Source: an uncultured Clostridia bacterium (GTDB lineage Bacteria > Bacillota > Clostridia > Christensenellales > UBA1242). From it: DNA of 8,988 nt. Below are positions 7,849-8,988 of the stretch, in pieces. The stretch spans positions 1 through 8,988 of the forward strand of contig CAKVCH010000014.1 in assembly GCA_934725745.1 (NCBI GenBank), read 5' to 3'. Position 1 is the first letter of the stretch, and the number at the start of each line of letters is the position of its first letter. The position numbers were made by a program, and so were the translations under genes. The notes below the pieces were generated by a model. It was not told the origin of the DNA and searched no databases. It worked only from the letters and a program-made list of their open reading frames with translations.

Positions 7849-8835
7849 ATGGAAACAATTTATAGCGCAACAAAGCCTACTGGGAAATTGACCTTAGGCA
7901 ATTATTTGGGAGCGATAAAAAATTGGAAAGAAATGCAAGATGAAAATGATTGCATTTTCGCCGTTGCTGACTTACACTCTTTGACAGTTGATATTGACAA
8001 AAAAACATTAAATGACAATATTTATAAGCAATTTGCAACATTTTTGGCAGTTGGACTTGACCCAGAAAAATCTATTATTTATTGTCAATCTCATGTGAAA
8101 GAACACGCTGAACTCGCTTGGATTATGAATTGTAACACATATTTTGGTGAAGCAAGCAGAATGACTCAATTTAAAGACCATAAAGCAAAAGATAAGGTTG
8201 TGTCGGTGGGGCTTTTTGCTTATCCAATGCTTATGGCGGGGGACATTTTGCTTTATAATGCGACCATCGTGCCAGTTGGAATTGACCAAATGCAACACGT
8301 TGAAATTTGCCGTGATATTGCTACGAGATTTAACTCAAAATATGGCGAAACGTTTGTCCTACCAAAGGGTGTTGTGCCAAAAGTCGGCGCTAAAATTATG
8401 GGGCTTGTCGACCCTACAAGAAAAATGGCAAAATCGGAAAATAACGAAAATAATGTCATTTACATTGAAGATGACGACCAAACAATTAGAAGAAAATTTA
8501 AGCGCGCGGTGACCGACAGTTTAGCAAGAATTAAGTATTGCGACGAACAACCTGGGGTGTCAAACTTACTTGTAATTTATTCGAGAATCAATGAAATTTC
8601 AATCGCGGACGCGGAAAAGCACTTTGAAGGGAAGAATTATAATGACTTAAAATCCGAAGTTGCAGAGTGCGTTATAAAAGAAATCGGACCTGTAAGAGAC
8701 AAAATGAACGAACTTTTAAAGGATAAAAAGCACCTTGAAGAGTTGATGAGAATGGGCGCTGAAAAAGCAAGCGCAATCGCGCGTAAAACGCTTCGTAAAG
8801 TCTACAAACGAGTCGGATTGGTTGGAATTTATTAA
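7849..8835 (+). CDS. trpS: Tryptophanyl-tRNA synthetase
   Basis: This enzyme charges tRNA-Trp with tryptophan using ATP. It is a cytoplasmic class I homodimer. At 328 aa it matches the length of the Geobacillus enzyme. The ATG follows AAGGAG (7835-7840) by eight bases. The HIGH-equivalent is TLGN (15-18) in KPTGKLTLGNYLGA. ADLHS has H43, the position associated with indolmycin sensitivity. GDILLYNATIVPVGIDQMQH (131-150) includes D132, the tryptophan-recognising Asp in the Geobacillus enzyme, and the VGIDQMQH adenylate-site motif. The KMSKS loop reads KMAKS (192-196), with Ala for Ser at the middle position. The C-terminal helical domain (from about 205, beginning IYIEDDDQTIRRKFKRAVTDS) is complete and ends normally. 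The gene lies 17 nt after the transporter with no room for a T-box leader, so it is probably expressed from the transporter's promoter. Confidence 0.97.
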   Translation: METIYSATKPTGKLTLGNYLGAIKNWKEMQDENDCIFAVADLHSLTVDIDKKTLNDNIYKQFATFLAVGLDPEKSIIYCQSHVKEHAELAWIMNCNTYFGEASRMTQFKDHKAKDKVVSVGLFAYPMLMAGDILLYNATIVPVGIDQMQHVEICRDIATRFNSKYGETFVLPKGVVPKVGAKIMGLVDPTRKMAKSENNENNVIYIEDDDQTIRRKFKRAVTDSLARIKYCDEQPGVSNLLVIYSRINEISIADAEKHFEGKNYNDLKSEVAECVIKEIGPVRDKMNELLKDKKHLEELMRMGAEKASAIARKTLRKVYKRVGLVGIY

Positions 8836-8849
8836 GATTTTATTAAATT

Positions 8850-8876
8850 TTGATACATTTTGGTTATGTTTATAAT
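8850..8876 (+). promoter_or_regulatory. Possible promoter downstream of trpS
   Basis: TTGATA (8850-8855) and a perfect TATAAT (8871-8876), but with only 15 bp between them, shorter than the preferred 17. Transcription would begin near 8883 and meet the hairpin terminator after about 85 nt, unless it reads through to a gene beyond the window. Confidence 0.35.
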
Positions 8877-8936
8877 GCAAGTGAGATACATAATTTTGTG
8901 TTGTGCGCTCTTTTAAACAATAATTATAAAAAAATT

Positions 8937-8969
8937 AAGAGTAACCTTTATACTGGGTTGTTCTTTTTT
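8937..8969 (+). terminator. Terminator downstream of trpS, probably bidirectional
   Basis: AAGAGTAACC (8937-8946) pairs with GGTTGTTCTT (8956-8965), 10 bp with two G-T wobbles and a 9-nt loop, ending in a T-run (8964-8969). On the opposite strand the same stem is followed by AA and seven T (complement of 8928-8934), so it could also stop a converging transcript from the right. It most likely ends the transporter-trpS message, about 100 nt after the trpS stop. Confidence 0.7.
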
Positions 8970-8988
8970 GATTTGCACGCCCCAAAAA

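Noticed and set aside
8866..8916. 16-codon frame (MFIMQVRYIILCCALF) as a leader peptide before the 3' terminator
   Set aside because: There is no RBS, and its ATG lies upstream of the start of transcription predicted from the only promoter candidate.
5500..8988. Shared TTTTTGGGG at 5504-5512 and, on the opposite strand, at the right edge
   Set aside because: The similarity does not extend beyond about nine bases plus nearby A/T runs, so it is not a convincing repeat pair.

Overview
The window reads as a housekeeping stretch from a low-to-moderate GC member of the Bacillota (Firmicutes), probably an uncultured Clostridia-like bacterium. Both RNA polymerase large subunits are of the compact Gram-positive type: RpoC is 1198 aa, close to the usual Bacillus/Clostridium length. 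The tryptophanyl-tRNA synthetase is 328 aa like the Geobacillus enzyme, ribosome binding sites are strong AAGGAG types, and the standard code fits (TGG for Trp, no internal TGA). The genus cannot be named from the sequence alone. All convincing genes are on the + strand.

Layout: (1) The 3' part of rpoB (1-1697, running in from the left edge), a 131-nt spacer holding a hairpin, then complete rpoC (1829-5425), closed by a clear intrinsic terminator (5441-5483). (2) An isolated one-gene unit: a sigma-A type promoter with a perfect inverted repeat between its -35 and -10 elements, a strong RBS, an 82-codon gene of unknown function (5681-5929) and its own terminator (5937-5968). (3) A two-gene unit: an AI-2E family membrane transporter with a long, strongly basic C-terminal tail (best start 6152, end 7831) and, 17 nt later, trpS (7849-8835). 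(4) A 153-nt 3' region with a possible promoter and a hairpin terminator that looks bidirectional.

How the parts relate: rpoB and rpoC make the two catalytic subunits of RNA polymerase and are evidently co-transcribed. The small gene is insulated on both sides, so it is expressed on its own schedule. The transporter and trpS are tightly packed and probably share a transcript; the usual Gram-positive T-box leader is not visible ahead of trpS.

Main points for a second look: near absence of GATC in the whole window (one site), with codon choice apparently switched to avoid it; unusual residues at the N-terminal hinge of the RNA polymerase bridge helix; the orphan small gene with its operator-like palindrome; and the histone-like basic tail on the AI-2E protein. 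I see no CRISPR array, insertion sequence, tRNA or rRNA, and no clear new multi-gene system; the window is mostly core genome.
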